A DNA stretch of 64,000 nt from JBEEOW01 sp041191405 (GTDB taxonomy: Bacteria > Bacteroidota > Bacteroidia > Cytophagales > UBA9547), in NCBI GenBank assembly GCA_041191405.1, contig JBEEOW010000020.1:1-64000 (forward strand), in the 5' to 3' direction. Numbering within the stretch: the stretch's first letter is position 1; the number at the start of each line of letters is the position of its first letter. The position numbers and the translations under genes are program-made. Positions 16,748 to 23,235 of the stretch are shown here, in pieces. Below the pieces are notes generated by a model. It saw nothing but the letters and a program-made list of their open reading frames with translations. It made no database searches and was not told the origin of the DNA.

Positions 16748-16815
16748 AATTACTGATTATCAATTTCTTTTAACTGAAAACTGACTACTGAAAAATGACC
16801 ACAGAAAACTTCAAA
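16748..16815. repeat. ACTGAAAACTGA-type degenerate repeats running into a start codon
   Basis: TTACTGATTATCA, TTAACTGAAAACTG, ACTACTGAAAAATGACC and ACAGAAAACTTC follow one another. The ATG at 16795 lies inside this run, so the first residues of the longest reading frame there (MTTENFK) would be repeat-derived. Confidence 0.55.
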
Positions 16816-16818
16816 AAC

Positions 16819-17343
16819 ATGAAAAACTATGTATTTATTATCTTAGTAATGGTGAATTTTAGTTCATGTTTATTGCCTAAAGTAGGTTTTTCAACCTTGT
16901 CAATCAATGTAACTTACACCCAAGATTATTGCAAGGGTATTGCTCCAAGTCAAGAAATGTTGGATTCATTGTCAAGAAAAAGGATTTATGTAGGCAAAAA
17001 GTTATACCTAAAAAAAGGTTCAGAAAATAACCCTGATGCGCCTATTTTTCATACAGTTACTACAAATGCAAAAGGTGTATTAGTGTTGCCTGAATTATTT
17101 CCTGGAAAATATTATTTAGTTGATGATGAAAGATTGAAACCAATTGATTATGCTAAAAATCAGAATATTAAAGTTTTAGATCAAAAATGTATAGACAAAT
17201 GGTTTAAAAAGCCAATTTTGACTTTTGAAATAAAGAAAAATATCAAACAGCGACTTTTTTACGAAATCAATTTTCATAAATCCTGTTATTTAGGTGAATC
17301 TGGAATTCCTTGTGTTGAATACATTGGACCTAAAATTCCTTGA
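16819..17343 (+). CDS. Putative lipoprotein, unknown function
   Basis: I choose ATG at 16819, which gives MKNYVFIILVMVNFSSC with a clear lipobox (FSSC, lipidated Cys around residue 17). The ATG at 16795 would add eight residues from an intergenic repeat. The mature part (about 158 residues) has a beta-rich segment, VTTNAKGVLVLPELFPGKYYLVDDE, resembling carboxypeptidase-regulatory or prealbumin-like beta-sandwich domains. Two conserved-looking cysteine regions (QKCIDKW, HKSCYLGESGIPCVEY) lie near the end. Presumably an outer- or inner-membrane lipoprotein of the envelope. Confidence 0.65.
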   Translation: MKNYVFIILVMVNFSSCLLPKVGFSTLSINVTYTQDYCKGIAPSQEMLDSLSRKRIYVGKKLYLKKGSENNPDAPIFHTVTTNAKGVLVLPELFPGKYYLVDDERLKPIDYAKNQNIKVLDQKCIDKWFKKPILTFEIKKNIKQRLFYEINFHKSCYLGESGIPCVEYIGPKIP

Positions 17344-17393
17344 TTAATTTTAAAATAACTAATTTAAAATGAAGATAGTTTAATGTTATTTTA

Positions 17394-17530
17394 GCGAAAA
17401 ATTATCTTTACTTATGCTTCGACAAGCTCAGCAACCGTAAAGGTAATTTTTCGAGTAACCGATACTTGAAAATGGTATGCTGAGCGTAGCCGAAGTACGG
17501 TCACTGAACTTGTCGAAGTGGTAGTTTTCG
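17394..17530. repeat. REP-like palindromic element
   Basis: The element is bounded by GCGAAAA (17394) and TTTTCGC (to 17530). An inner pair (17394-17411 with 17437-17453, one mismatch) can form a hairpin. CTTCGACAAGCTCAG at 17417-17431 pairs with CTGAACTTGTCGAAG at 17504-17518 with one mismatch, and CTGAGCGTAGCCGAAG lies between. The CTTCGACAAGCTCAG core occurs as a dispersed repeat in many bacterial genomes. No transposase is next to it. Confidence 0.75.
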
Positions 17531-17607
17531 CTGGACTTTAACCAACAAATATAATTCGTATAAAATAACAAAACAGTTTTATTGATAAAATATCTGTTTT
17601 TACTATT

Positions 17608-17615
17608 TATATTTG
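17608..17615 (+). promoter_or_regulatory. Candidate -7 box (TATATTTG)
   Basis: TATATTTG fits TAnnTTTG and lies 18 nt before the ATG at 17634. Its presence argues against the TTG start at 17613, which would lie inside the promoter. Confidence 0.5.
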
Positions 17616-17633
17616 TACAAAGTATTTACAAGT

Positions 17634-18140
17634 ATGAAAGGAAATAGTTTTAGATATATAATCGTTGGTTTTATAATTATAGCCATTGCAGGTGCAATAC
17701 ATTTATCTCGCCAAAAAAGAGTACATATTGATATGTATAAAGCTAGAAATAGCGTTTTTGTGCTTACTGATACTTCAATTATAGATAAAATTGAATTACA
17801 ACACGAAGGTAAAATGCAGATTTTTGAGAATAAAAAAGCTGTTTGGCAAGGTTTAAATAAAGAATCATACAAATTAGTTTTTGATGTTTTAACAAATACC
17901 CAATCATTAAATCAGGTTCCTGAGTCTATAAATGATGATTTAATGATATTGTTAAGAACCAAAGGTGTGAAAATAAACTGTTATTCAGGAGGTGTGTTAT
18001 TAAAAAGTATGTATTGCTATTTACATGAAAAAGAGCAAATTATGGCTATTGCAAATGATACAAGTGGTAAAATTTATTTCGTAAAAAATGAGTCATTTAA
18101 AGCACCTATTTTTGAACAATTATTGACTTTATTTAAATAA
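17634..18140 (+). CDS. Membrane-anchored protein, DUF4340-like
   Basis: From ATG at 17634 the protein has 168 residues: a single N-terminal membrane helix (YIIVGFIIIAIAGAIHL) and a periplasmic beta-rich domain. The pattern FVLTDTSIIDKIELQHEG...IFENKKAVWQGLNKESYKLVFDVL resembles DUF4340 repeats (a residual value, then DTS-I-KI-L, then a tested value and a helix). The family has no firm function; some members sit next to ABC-type gliding genes, which are not seen here. It lies 6 bp before acpH on the same strand. Confidence 0.6.
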   Translation: MKGNSFRYIIVGFIIIAIAGAIHLSRQKRVHIDMYKARNSVFVLTDTSIIDKIELQHEGKMQIFENKKAVWQGLNKESYKLVFDVLTNTQSLNQVPESINDDLMILLRTKGVKINCYSGGVLLKSMYCYLHEKEQIMAIANDTSGKIYFVKNESFKAPIFEQLLTLFK

Positions 18141-18146
18141 TATATT

Positions 18147-18740
18147 TTGAATTTTTTAGCACATATCTATTTAACAAAATCAATTGACCATGTTATGTTG
18201 GGTAATTTTATGGCTGATTCCATCAAAGGAAATCAGTATTTAAATTACCAAGAACAATTGTCAAAAGGTATTTTATTGCATCGTTTTATAGATAGTTTTA
18301 CTGATTCGCATGAACTTGTAAACGAAAATAAATCATTACTTAGAAATGAATATGGTAGATATTCGCCTATAGTTTCAGATATTGTGTACGACCATTTTTT
18401 AGCTTTAAATTTTGAGCAATATGCTGGTATTCAGTTGGATAAGTTTGTGAGTTCTGTATATCAATATATGGATTTACATAAAACTGATATGACTCCTTTT
18501 GCTCAGGAAGTAATTCCGTATATGATTCAGCACAATTGGTTGGAAAATTATCAGTATAAAGAAGGTTTGCAAAAAATATTTAAACAGTTTGGTAGGAGAA
18601 TAGGAGTGAAGGAATTATTTGATAATGTTACAGAGGTAGTTTGGGCGAATTACTCTGCTTTTGATAATAATTTTCATCAATTTTTCCCAATTTTAGATAA
18701 TGCTGTAGAGCAAAAACGTAAAGATTTAGGTCTACAATAA
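18147..18740 (+). CDS. acpH: Acyl carrier protein phosphodiesterase
   Basis: The 197-residue protein begins MNFLAHIYLTKSIDHVMLGNFMADSIKG, a hallmark of the AcpH (DUF479) family, an HD-like metal-dependent phosphodiesterase that removes 4'-phosphopantetheine from holo-ACP. Other matches: GILLHRFIDSFTDSHELV with the conserved HRxIDxxTDxH, and SDIVYDHFLALNF. The start is TTG at 18147, needed to give the usual MNFLAH start. Probably co-transcribed with the upstream membrane protein. Confidence 0.9.
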   Translation: MNFLAHIYLTKSIDHVMLGNFMADSIKGNQYLNYQEQLSKGILLHRFIDSFTDSHELVNENKSLLRNEYGRYSPIVSDIVYDHFLALNFEQYAGIQLDKFVSSVYQYMDLHKTDMTPFAQEVIPYMIQHNWLENYQYKEGLQKIFKQFGRRIGVKELFDNVTEVVWANYSAFDNNFHQFFPILDNAVEQKRKDLGLQ

Positions 18741-18820
18741 TTTGAGTAAATTTAATATTAATCAATTGAACAAATGTTATATTTTTACAGTTAAAGCTTT
18801 AGTTAATTTTAATTAGCTAT

Positions 18821-19366
18821 ATGAAACGCACTTTGCTATTGATATTGATTTTATTCTCTTCGGTTTTGGGTTTACAAGCTCAAAATGATTTGGATGATGA
18901 TGATTATCCTGAACAACGACCAAGGTATAGGCGTCCAAGAGTACATGAGCGTTATACTATTAAATCTATCCGATACGGCTTATTTTTTATAGCTGGTTTT
19001 GCTGAAGGAGTGAATGATGTAATTAGTTTTCATTACCCAGCTTTTAAAAGAGTACATCCAGGAGCTAATGATTTGTATTGGAATCCAGAAGTTTCATGGA
19101 AAAATAAATATACCAATTGGGATGCTGGAGACAATTCTTCTAGATATTGGCAATCAACTCAAGTATTAGTTTGGACTACTGACGCATTTCACATGACTAA
19201 TATGGTTGATCACATCACCATGCTTTCAGGAGCAAGTATTATGATTCCTTTGAATGGTCAAAAACGCCGTTGGACATGGTATGCAAAAGAGATTTTTATG
19301 TCATACATGGCCAATAGAGCTGGTTTTTATTTGAGTTATAATATTTTTTATAAGTCTAAGCCTTAA
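18821..19366 (+). CDS. Secreted or outer-membrane protein, unknown
   Basis: The 181-residue protein has a signal peptide (MKRTLLLILILFSSVLGLQA, then Q) and an acidic then basic stretch (DLDDDDYPEQRPRYRRPR). An aromatic domain of about 125 residues follows, with FAEGVNDVISFHYPAF, LYWNPEVSWKNKY and DAFHMTNMVDH. It contains a hydrophobic helix near ITMLSGASIMIPL and several conserved-looking W, H and D residues. I do not recognise the family. A hairpin begins 3 bp after the stop. Confidence 0.6.
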   Translation: MKRTLLLILILFSSVLGLQAQNDLDDDDYPEQRPRYRRPRVHERYTIKSIRYGLFFIAGFAEGVNDVISFHYPAFKRVHPGANDLYWNPEVSWKNKYTNWDAGDNSSRYWQSTQVLVWTTDAFHMTNMVDHITMLSGASIMIPLNGQKRRWTWYAKEIFMSYMANRAGFYLSYNIFYKSKP

Positions 19367-19368
19367 TA

Positions 19369-19397
19369 GGTTGTTGAATTCTAATTCTCCAACAACC
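19369..19397. terminator. Hairpin between convergent genes
   Basis: GGTTGTTG (19369-19376) and CAACAACC (19390-19397) form an 8-bp perfect stem. The right arm is also the last coding part of the opposite-strand DUF4143 remnant. There is no strong T run, so termination is inferred. Confidence 0.45.
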
Positions 19398-19629
19398 AAT
19401 TAAATACATTTATATGCTTTATTCCACTTCTGTTTTGTGTGAAAGAATCTGTGGTAAGTAAGAATTTGGGATATTTATCTTGTAATTTTTCTAACGCAGT
19501 AAATTCTCTTTCAAGTGTATTTTCTGAATTTATTTCCAACGCAAATTGGTAATAGTCTATTGAAATATTGTAAAGATAATTATCAAAACTTGTAATTTTT
19601 GCAAGTTTTGATAATTTAAGAGTTTCTTT
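19381..19629 (-). pseudogene. C-terminal remnant of an AAA+/DUF4143-type ATPase
   Basis: On the minus strand an open frame of 82 residues without a usable start ends at TAG (19381-19383). It reads YYQFALEINSENTLEREF, then ALEKLQDKYPKFLLTTD, then IKHINVFNWLLEN. That is the usual C-terminus of DUF4143-containing ATPases (-YQVA--L-----REF--L--I-D-YPKY-LT-D, then GI---NI-DFLL). A TAA precedes it in frame (19630-19632), and the DUF1493 gene overlaps its upstream end. The Walker motifs and the rest are gone. I interpret it as a decayed copy. Confidence 0.65.
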
Positions 19630-20071
19630 TTATTTTAAAACTTCTATTTTTTCTTTCAACAAAGCGACCTTCAATTTTTGAAGTAATTAAATCTCCGATA
19701 GTTAAATCTTTTTTACTTATGAAATGTTTTTCACTAAATTCTCTCCAACTACTATTTTTCCATACATTTTTTAAAGTATAAAAAAAATATCTAATAGGAA
19801 TGAAAAATAATAAAATAGGCAATAATGGAATTTCACCTTCGTAATGAAAATATTCTTGGACATTAAATCCATCGAATGCAATATTTTCTTTTTCTTTTAA
19901 TGCATATAAAACATCATCCCAATCATCTCCATCAACTCCAAGGTCATTATTAATAGCTGTTTTTAATGTCAGTTTTCTCCTATCAGTAGATGTGACATCA
20001 CTTATTAAATCAATAATGCGATTTGAAAGATTTCGCAATTCAGAAAATGATATTGTAATTTCTTTATTCAT
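19616..20071 (-). CDS. DUF1493 (acyl-carrier-like) family protein
   Basis: The 151-residue protein fits DUF1493. The N-terminal helices SELRNLSNRIIDLISDVTS precede AINNDLGVDGDDWDDVLYALKEKENIAF, where LGVDGDD is the family signature, and FNVQEYFHYEGE. A hydrophobic segment (LLPILLFFIPIRYFFYTLK) follows, then a late DLTIGDLI motif. DUF1493 proteins resemble acyl carrier proteins but lack a proven phosphopantetheine serine; no function is established. It starts 8 bp after the Sua5 gene on the same strand. Confidence 0.75.
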   Translation of the reverse strand: MNKEITISFSELRNLSNRIIDLISDVTSTDRRKLTLKTAINNDLGVDGDDWDDVLYALKEKENIAFDGFNVQEYFHYEGEIPLLPILLFFIPIRYFFYTLKNVWKNSSWREFSEKHFISKKDLTIGDLITSKIEGRFVERKNRSFKIKRNS

Positions 20072-20079
20072 TATTCCCC

Positions 20080-20721
20080 TTACATTATCTCCTCAGCATC
20101 ACCTAAGCCTTCTCTGATAATTTCTAAATCGCCATTTGTGGCTAAAATGACGGTTGATGCAGTAGCTAATCCAGCTCCACCGTCAATTACAATATCCACT
20201 AAATGACCATATTGTTCTAATATTTCATCAGGTTCGGTAAGGTATTCTCTTATGCCATCTTCATCTTCTGATTTTAAAGAAGATGATAACAATGGATTTC
20301 CTAATTTCTCCACTATGGCTCTGCTTATTGCATTATTAGGAACTCTTATACCAACTGTTTTACGTGTGTTTTGAAGTAGTTTGGGAACTTTGTTTCCAGC
20401 CTCTAAAATAAATGTAAAAGGTCCAGGAAAGCCTTTTTTCATGGCTTTAAAAGCTGGTGTACTTACGTTTTTAGTATATTCTGATATGTGGCTCAGGTCA
20501 TTACAAACAAATGAAAATAACTGTTTGTTTGGCTTTACTTTTTTTATTTGGCAAACTCTTTCTACTGCTTTTGCATTGTGAATATCGCAACCAATACCGT
20601 AAACAGTATCAGTTGGGTAAATAATTACTCCGCCATCTTTGAGGCAAGCTACTACTTCGTCAATAAATTTATCTTGAGGATTTTTTGCATTTATTTCCAA
20701 TACTCTTCTAACTTTTGCCAT
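20080..20721 (-). CDS. Sua5/YciO/YrdC family protein (threonylcarbamoyl-AMP synthase type)
   Basis: The 213-residue protein has the YrdC fold. Visible are GGVIIYPTDTVYGIGCDIHNA (about 30-50), IKKVKPNKQLFSFVCNDLSHISEYT (KxRxx-like nucleotide pocket), GPFTFILEA, GIRVPNN and ASTVI. TsaC/Sua5 members make threonylcarbamoyl-AMP for tRNA t6A; YciO-type members are close relatives of unclear role. The KPNKQL wording in place of KRP/KSRP-type segments makes the subgroup uncertain. Its start overlaps the end of the DMT transporter gene by 14 bp, so it is translationally coupled. Confidence 0.88.
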   Translation of the reverse strand: MAKVRRVLEINAKNPQDKFIDEVVACLKDGGVIIYPTDTVYGIGCDIHNAKAVERVCQIKKVKPNKQLFSFVCNDLSHISEYTKNVSTPAFKAMKKGFPGPFTFILEAGNKVPKLLQNTRKTVGIRVPNNAISRAIVEKLGNPLLSSSLKSEDEDGIREYLTEPDEILEQYGHLVDIVIDGGAGLATASTVILATNGDLEIIREGLGDAEEIM

Positions 20722-21634
20722 TTTCTGCTTTTTTGTTTTTATAAATACTCACCATCAATACACCTGCTAATATCAACAATCCTCCGCATATTTCTGCAAA
20801 GGTAATGATTTCATTTAAAAAGAAATACGACAAAGTGATGGTTGCTACCGGACCAATACTTCCTATGATAGATGCCTTGCTTGAACCTGCAAGTTTTATG
20901 GCTTCTGATAATAATAAAGAGGCAATTACTGTTGAAATTAATGCCATTAAACTACTCAAAGCATATACTTCCCATGTAAAATCGAAAATCTTATTGCCAT
21001 TACTCATAAATCCATGTATAAATACAGCAACTGTTGATACCAACATGGCATAGGTGGTGTATCTTCTACTGCCTAATTTGCCTATATATTTTTCACTACC
21101 AATCAAATAAAAGGCATACGTTAAGGTACTCAAAAATACATAAAATGCGCCTAAGGCTGTATTTGGTTTGTGCGACAATAAAATGTCATGGTAGAATATG
21201 AACAAAATACCAATATAAGTTAATGATAATGAAAGTATTTCAAATGCTTGAATACGACGTTTAAATATAATTGCAGCAATGATTACAACTAAAGTTGGAT
21301 AGATAAATACAATTAATCTTTCTAAACCTGTAGAAATGTATTGCAAACCCATAAAATCAAATAAACTACTTAAGTAATAGCCTATTATACCTAATACTAC
21401 AAGTGCAAAATAATCAACCTTTTTAGGTTTATTTTCTGGAATAGGGTATGGATCGTTTCTGTAAACCCATGCTAGTACCAAGAAAAATGGCATAGAAAAA
21501 GCCATTCTTAAAGTTAAAGAACTAACTGCATCAACATTGTATTGATACACTAATTTTACCAAAATTGCTTTTGATGAAAAACAAATTGCTGCTATGAAAG
21601 CATAAATGGCACCTAAGTATTTTTTGGGAATCAT
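20708..21634 (-). CDS. DMT-superfamily (EamA) transporter
   Basis: At 308 residues with about ten hydrophobic segments in two EamA halves, this is a drug/metabolite transporter. The first half has ICFSSKAILVKLVYQYN and the second has STLTYAFYLIGSEKYIG and ASIIGSIGPVATITLSYFFLNE, the usual proline-glutamate end of an EamA repeat. The substrate cannot be predicted. It lies at the head of the transcript that includes the Sua5 and DUF1493 genes. A second, distinct EamA protein is at 28622. Confidence 0.9.
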   Translation of the reverse strand: MIPKKYLGAIYAFIAAICFSSKAILVKLVYQYNVDAVSSLTLRMAFSMPFFLVLAWVYRNDPYPIPENKPKKVDYFALVVLGIIGYYLSSLFDFMGLQYISTGLERLIVFIYPTLVVIIAAIIFKRRIQAFEILSLSLTYIGILFIFYHDILLSHKPNTALGAFYVFLSTLTYAFYLIGSEKYIGKLGSRRYTTYAMLVSTVAVFIHGFMSNGNKIFDFTWEVYALSSLMALISTVIASLLLSEAIKLAGSSKASIIGSIGPVATITLSYFFLNEIITFAEICGGLLILAGVLMVSIYKNKKAENGKS

Positions 21635-21660
21635 ATAAATAGTTTTATTTGGTACAAAAT

Positions 21661-21696
21661 AAAAGAGCTCATTCTCAGGAGAGAATGAGCTCTTTT
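21661..21696. terminator. Perfect 16-bp hairpin terminator (bidirectional)
   Basis: AAAAGAGCTCATTCTC, loop AGGA, and GAGAATGAGCTCTTTT. The T-rich end suits minus-strand transcription coming from the SGNH/small ORF pair. It separates them from the DMT transporter gene. Confidence 0.85.
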
Positions 21697-21728
21697 CATA
21701 GAATTCATTTAATTTCTCTCGAATGGAA

Positions 21729-21899
21729 TTAACTTGTAAGCACTACAAGGACTGAAATTGAATTAAGTAATAGCCAAGAAATAGAAACAACAACACAGAG
21801 TTGCTTTACTAAGTTAGCTGAAAAAGTACGCCATAGCCAAGCATTCACCAAATTGGTGTAAGGAGTGTTGTATTTATTATTTAATACAAATTGGCTCAT
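21729..21899 (-). CDS. Small hydrophobic protein coupled to SGNH lipoprotein gene
   Basis: ATG at 21899 lies one base after the SGNH stop codon (TAA at 21901-21903), an arrangement typical of translational coupling. The frame gives 56 residues, MSQFVLNNKYNTPYTNLVNAWLWRTF..., with one hydrophobic helix near the C-terminus (VVVSISWLLLNSISVLVVL). It is followed by the perfect terminator hairpin at 21661, supporting a real transcript end. The longer start at 21914 would overlap the SGNH gene. I recognise no family; it may be a small membrane protein. Confidence 0.45.
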   Translation of the reverse strand: MSQFVLNNKYNTPYTNLVNAWLWRTFSANLVKQLCVVVSISWLLLNSISVLVVLTS

Positions 21900-21900
21900 T

Positions 21901-22629
21901 TTATGGCTTTTCAATTATCTCTTTTACTTTTAATTTTATTCTTTCAACCCATGCTGCGTAGCATTTTGCTGAAGGGTGTAAACCATCACCAGCAACCAAA
22001 TCTGGGTCTGATATACCATTTCTAGTTATATCGGTGATGTAAAAGTACTGAATACCTATTGAATCAGCAACATTTTTATTAATTTCATTAAAATTATCTA
22101 TTCCTTCTGAAATGGCATTTGGGTTTGATGTTCTTTGACCGAAAGGAGTAAAGGCATAATCTGGAATAGAAATTATAAAAACTTTGTCTTTACGGTTGTT
22201 TGCAAATTTTAAAGCTCTTTGCATTAAAGCAATAAAATCTTTTTTATAAGTTGCTAAATCTCTTCCTCGGTATTGGTTATTAACACCAATTAATAAGGAA
22301 ACAATATCATACGTTTGGTTATCAATTTTGGCAGCTGTAATGGCATTGTCAAGTTCGTCGGTAGTCCAGCCAGTTTGAGCAATTACTTTTTGTTTGATAT
22401 TGATTTTATATTTAGCTAGCGAATCTTTCAAAAGGTATGGATATGACTCTTCTGTTGCAACTGATTCTCCTTTGGTGTATGAATCTCCAAGTGCTAAATA
22501 AGTAATTGTATCTTTCATATTTTTAGGTGTGATTTCGTTAGTAGTCACCGAATCAGACTTACAGCTTGTAAAACTACAAATTATTATTAGTACAAAGTAG
22601 TAAGACTTAAGACTTAAGATGTTAGACAT
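21901..22629 (-). CDS. SGNH/GDSL hydrolase lipoprotein
   Basis: Esterase-type SGNH hydrolase. Block I is YLALGDSYTKGES with the catalytic Ser near residue 49, the Gly block is in ITAAKIDNQTYDIVSLLIG, Asn is in GVNNQYRG, and the Asp/His pair is in LVAGDGLHPSAKCY. The N-terminus (FVLIIICSFTSC) has a lipobox, so the enzyme should be anchored on the periplasmic side of a membrane. The start ATG at 22629 and the first residues MSNILSLKSYY are encoded by an intergenic-type repeat. Substrate unknown. Confidence 0.88.
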   Translation of the reverse strand: MSNILSLKSYYFVLIIICSFTSCKSDSVTTNEITPKNMKDTITYLALGDSYTKGESVATEESYPYLLKDSLAKYKINIKQKVIAQTGWTTDELDNAITAAKIDNQTYDIVSLLIGVNNQYRGRDLATYKKDFIALMQRALKFANNRKDKVFIISIPDYAFTPFGQRTSNPNAISEGIDNFNEINKNVADSIGIQYFYITDITRNGISDPDLVAGDGLHPSAKCYAAWVERIKLKVKEIIEKP

Positions 22630-22738
22630 AAGATTAAAGATTTTAGATTATAGATTTAAGACAAAAGACTTAAGACACAAGACTGATAACCGATAACCGA
22701 TAACAGATAACCGATAACTGAAAACTCTAAACTCTCAA
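22602..22738. repeat. Block of degenerate short repeats (GACTTAAGA, GATAACC, ACTGAAAACT)
   Basis: On the plus strand: GACTTAAGACTTAAGATG, GTTAGACATAAGATTAAAG, variants to AAAAGACTTAAGACAC, then CTGATAACCGATAACCGATA and further GATAACC/GATAACAG units, then ACTGAAAACTCTAAACTCTC. Read on the minus strand the block order is CAGTTTTC-like, GGTTATC, CTTAAGTCTT, TCTAACATC. It includes the first eight codons of the SGNH gene. Confidence 0.7.
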
Positions 22739-22742
22739 CTAC

Positions 22743-22778
22743 AAAAAAAGCTAATCCTTTACAGAATTAGCTTTTTTT
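22743..22778. terminator. Terminator after the receiver gene
   Basis: AAAAAAAGCTAAT and ATTAGCTTTTTTT form a stem with A/T runs on both sides. It lies between two repeat blocks of opposite sense. Confidence 0.85.
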
Positions 22779-22790
22779 AATAGTATATTA

Positions 22791-22826
22791 AATCTTTTGT
22801 CTTAAGTCTTTCATCTTAAGTCTAAA
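22791..22826. repeat. CTTAAGTCTT short repeats before the receiver gene stop
   Basis: AAATCTTTTGTCTTAAGTC, TTTCATCTTAAGTCTAAAC, opposite in sense to the block at 22602-22738. Confidence 0.6.
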
Positions 22827-22829
22827 CTA

Positions 22830-23216
22830 CTAAATCATTTTTTTTATTTTCTCTTTCAAAGTATTGAATGCAAATTCATCTTTGATAACATAATCAAGAA
22901 CACCTTGTTCAAATAAATGATCAACAACTTTAAAATTATCTTGACCAGAAAGCATAATTACTTTTTGCTCAGCGTTGATTGATTTTATTTTATCTAAAGT
23001 TTGAGAACCATCCATCGCATATGGATTTTCTTTATCAAGGAAATAATCCAATACTATCAAATCTGGTTTTTCATTTTTTAGTGCTTCAATTAAGCTCTCA
23101 CCTGAAGTAAAAGATGTAATTTTAGCATTATTAACTACATCGTTTAGTTGCATTTGTAACAATTGCAAGAAGAAGGCGTCGTCGTCAACAAGGTAAATTT
23201 TGTGTGATATTTCCAT
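22830..23216 (-). CDS. Single-domain response regulator (CheY-like receiver)
   Basis: A stand-alone receiver of 128 residues: YLVDDDAFFLQLL holds the acidic pocket (DDD at about 10-12), DLIVLDYFLDKEN the phospho-acceptor Asp (about 56), VIMLSGQ the switch Thr/Ser position, and YVIKDEFAF the conserved Lys. There is no output domain. It is 19 bp downstream of the hybrid histidine kinase gene on the same strand, so it is probably co-transcribed and receives phosphate from that kinase's HPt domain. Confidence 0.92.
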   Translation of the reverse strand: MEISHKIYLVDDDAFFLQLLQMQLNDVVNNAKITSFTSGESLIEALKNEKPDLIVLDYFLDKENPYAMDGSQTLDKIKSINAEQKVIMLSGQDNFKVVDHLFEQGVLDYVIKDEFAFNTLKEKIKKMI

Positions 23217-23235
23217 TGCGATAGATTTTTGTGTA

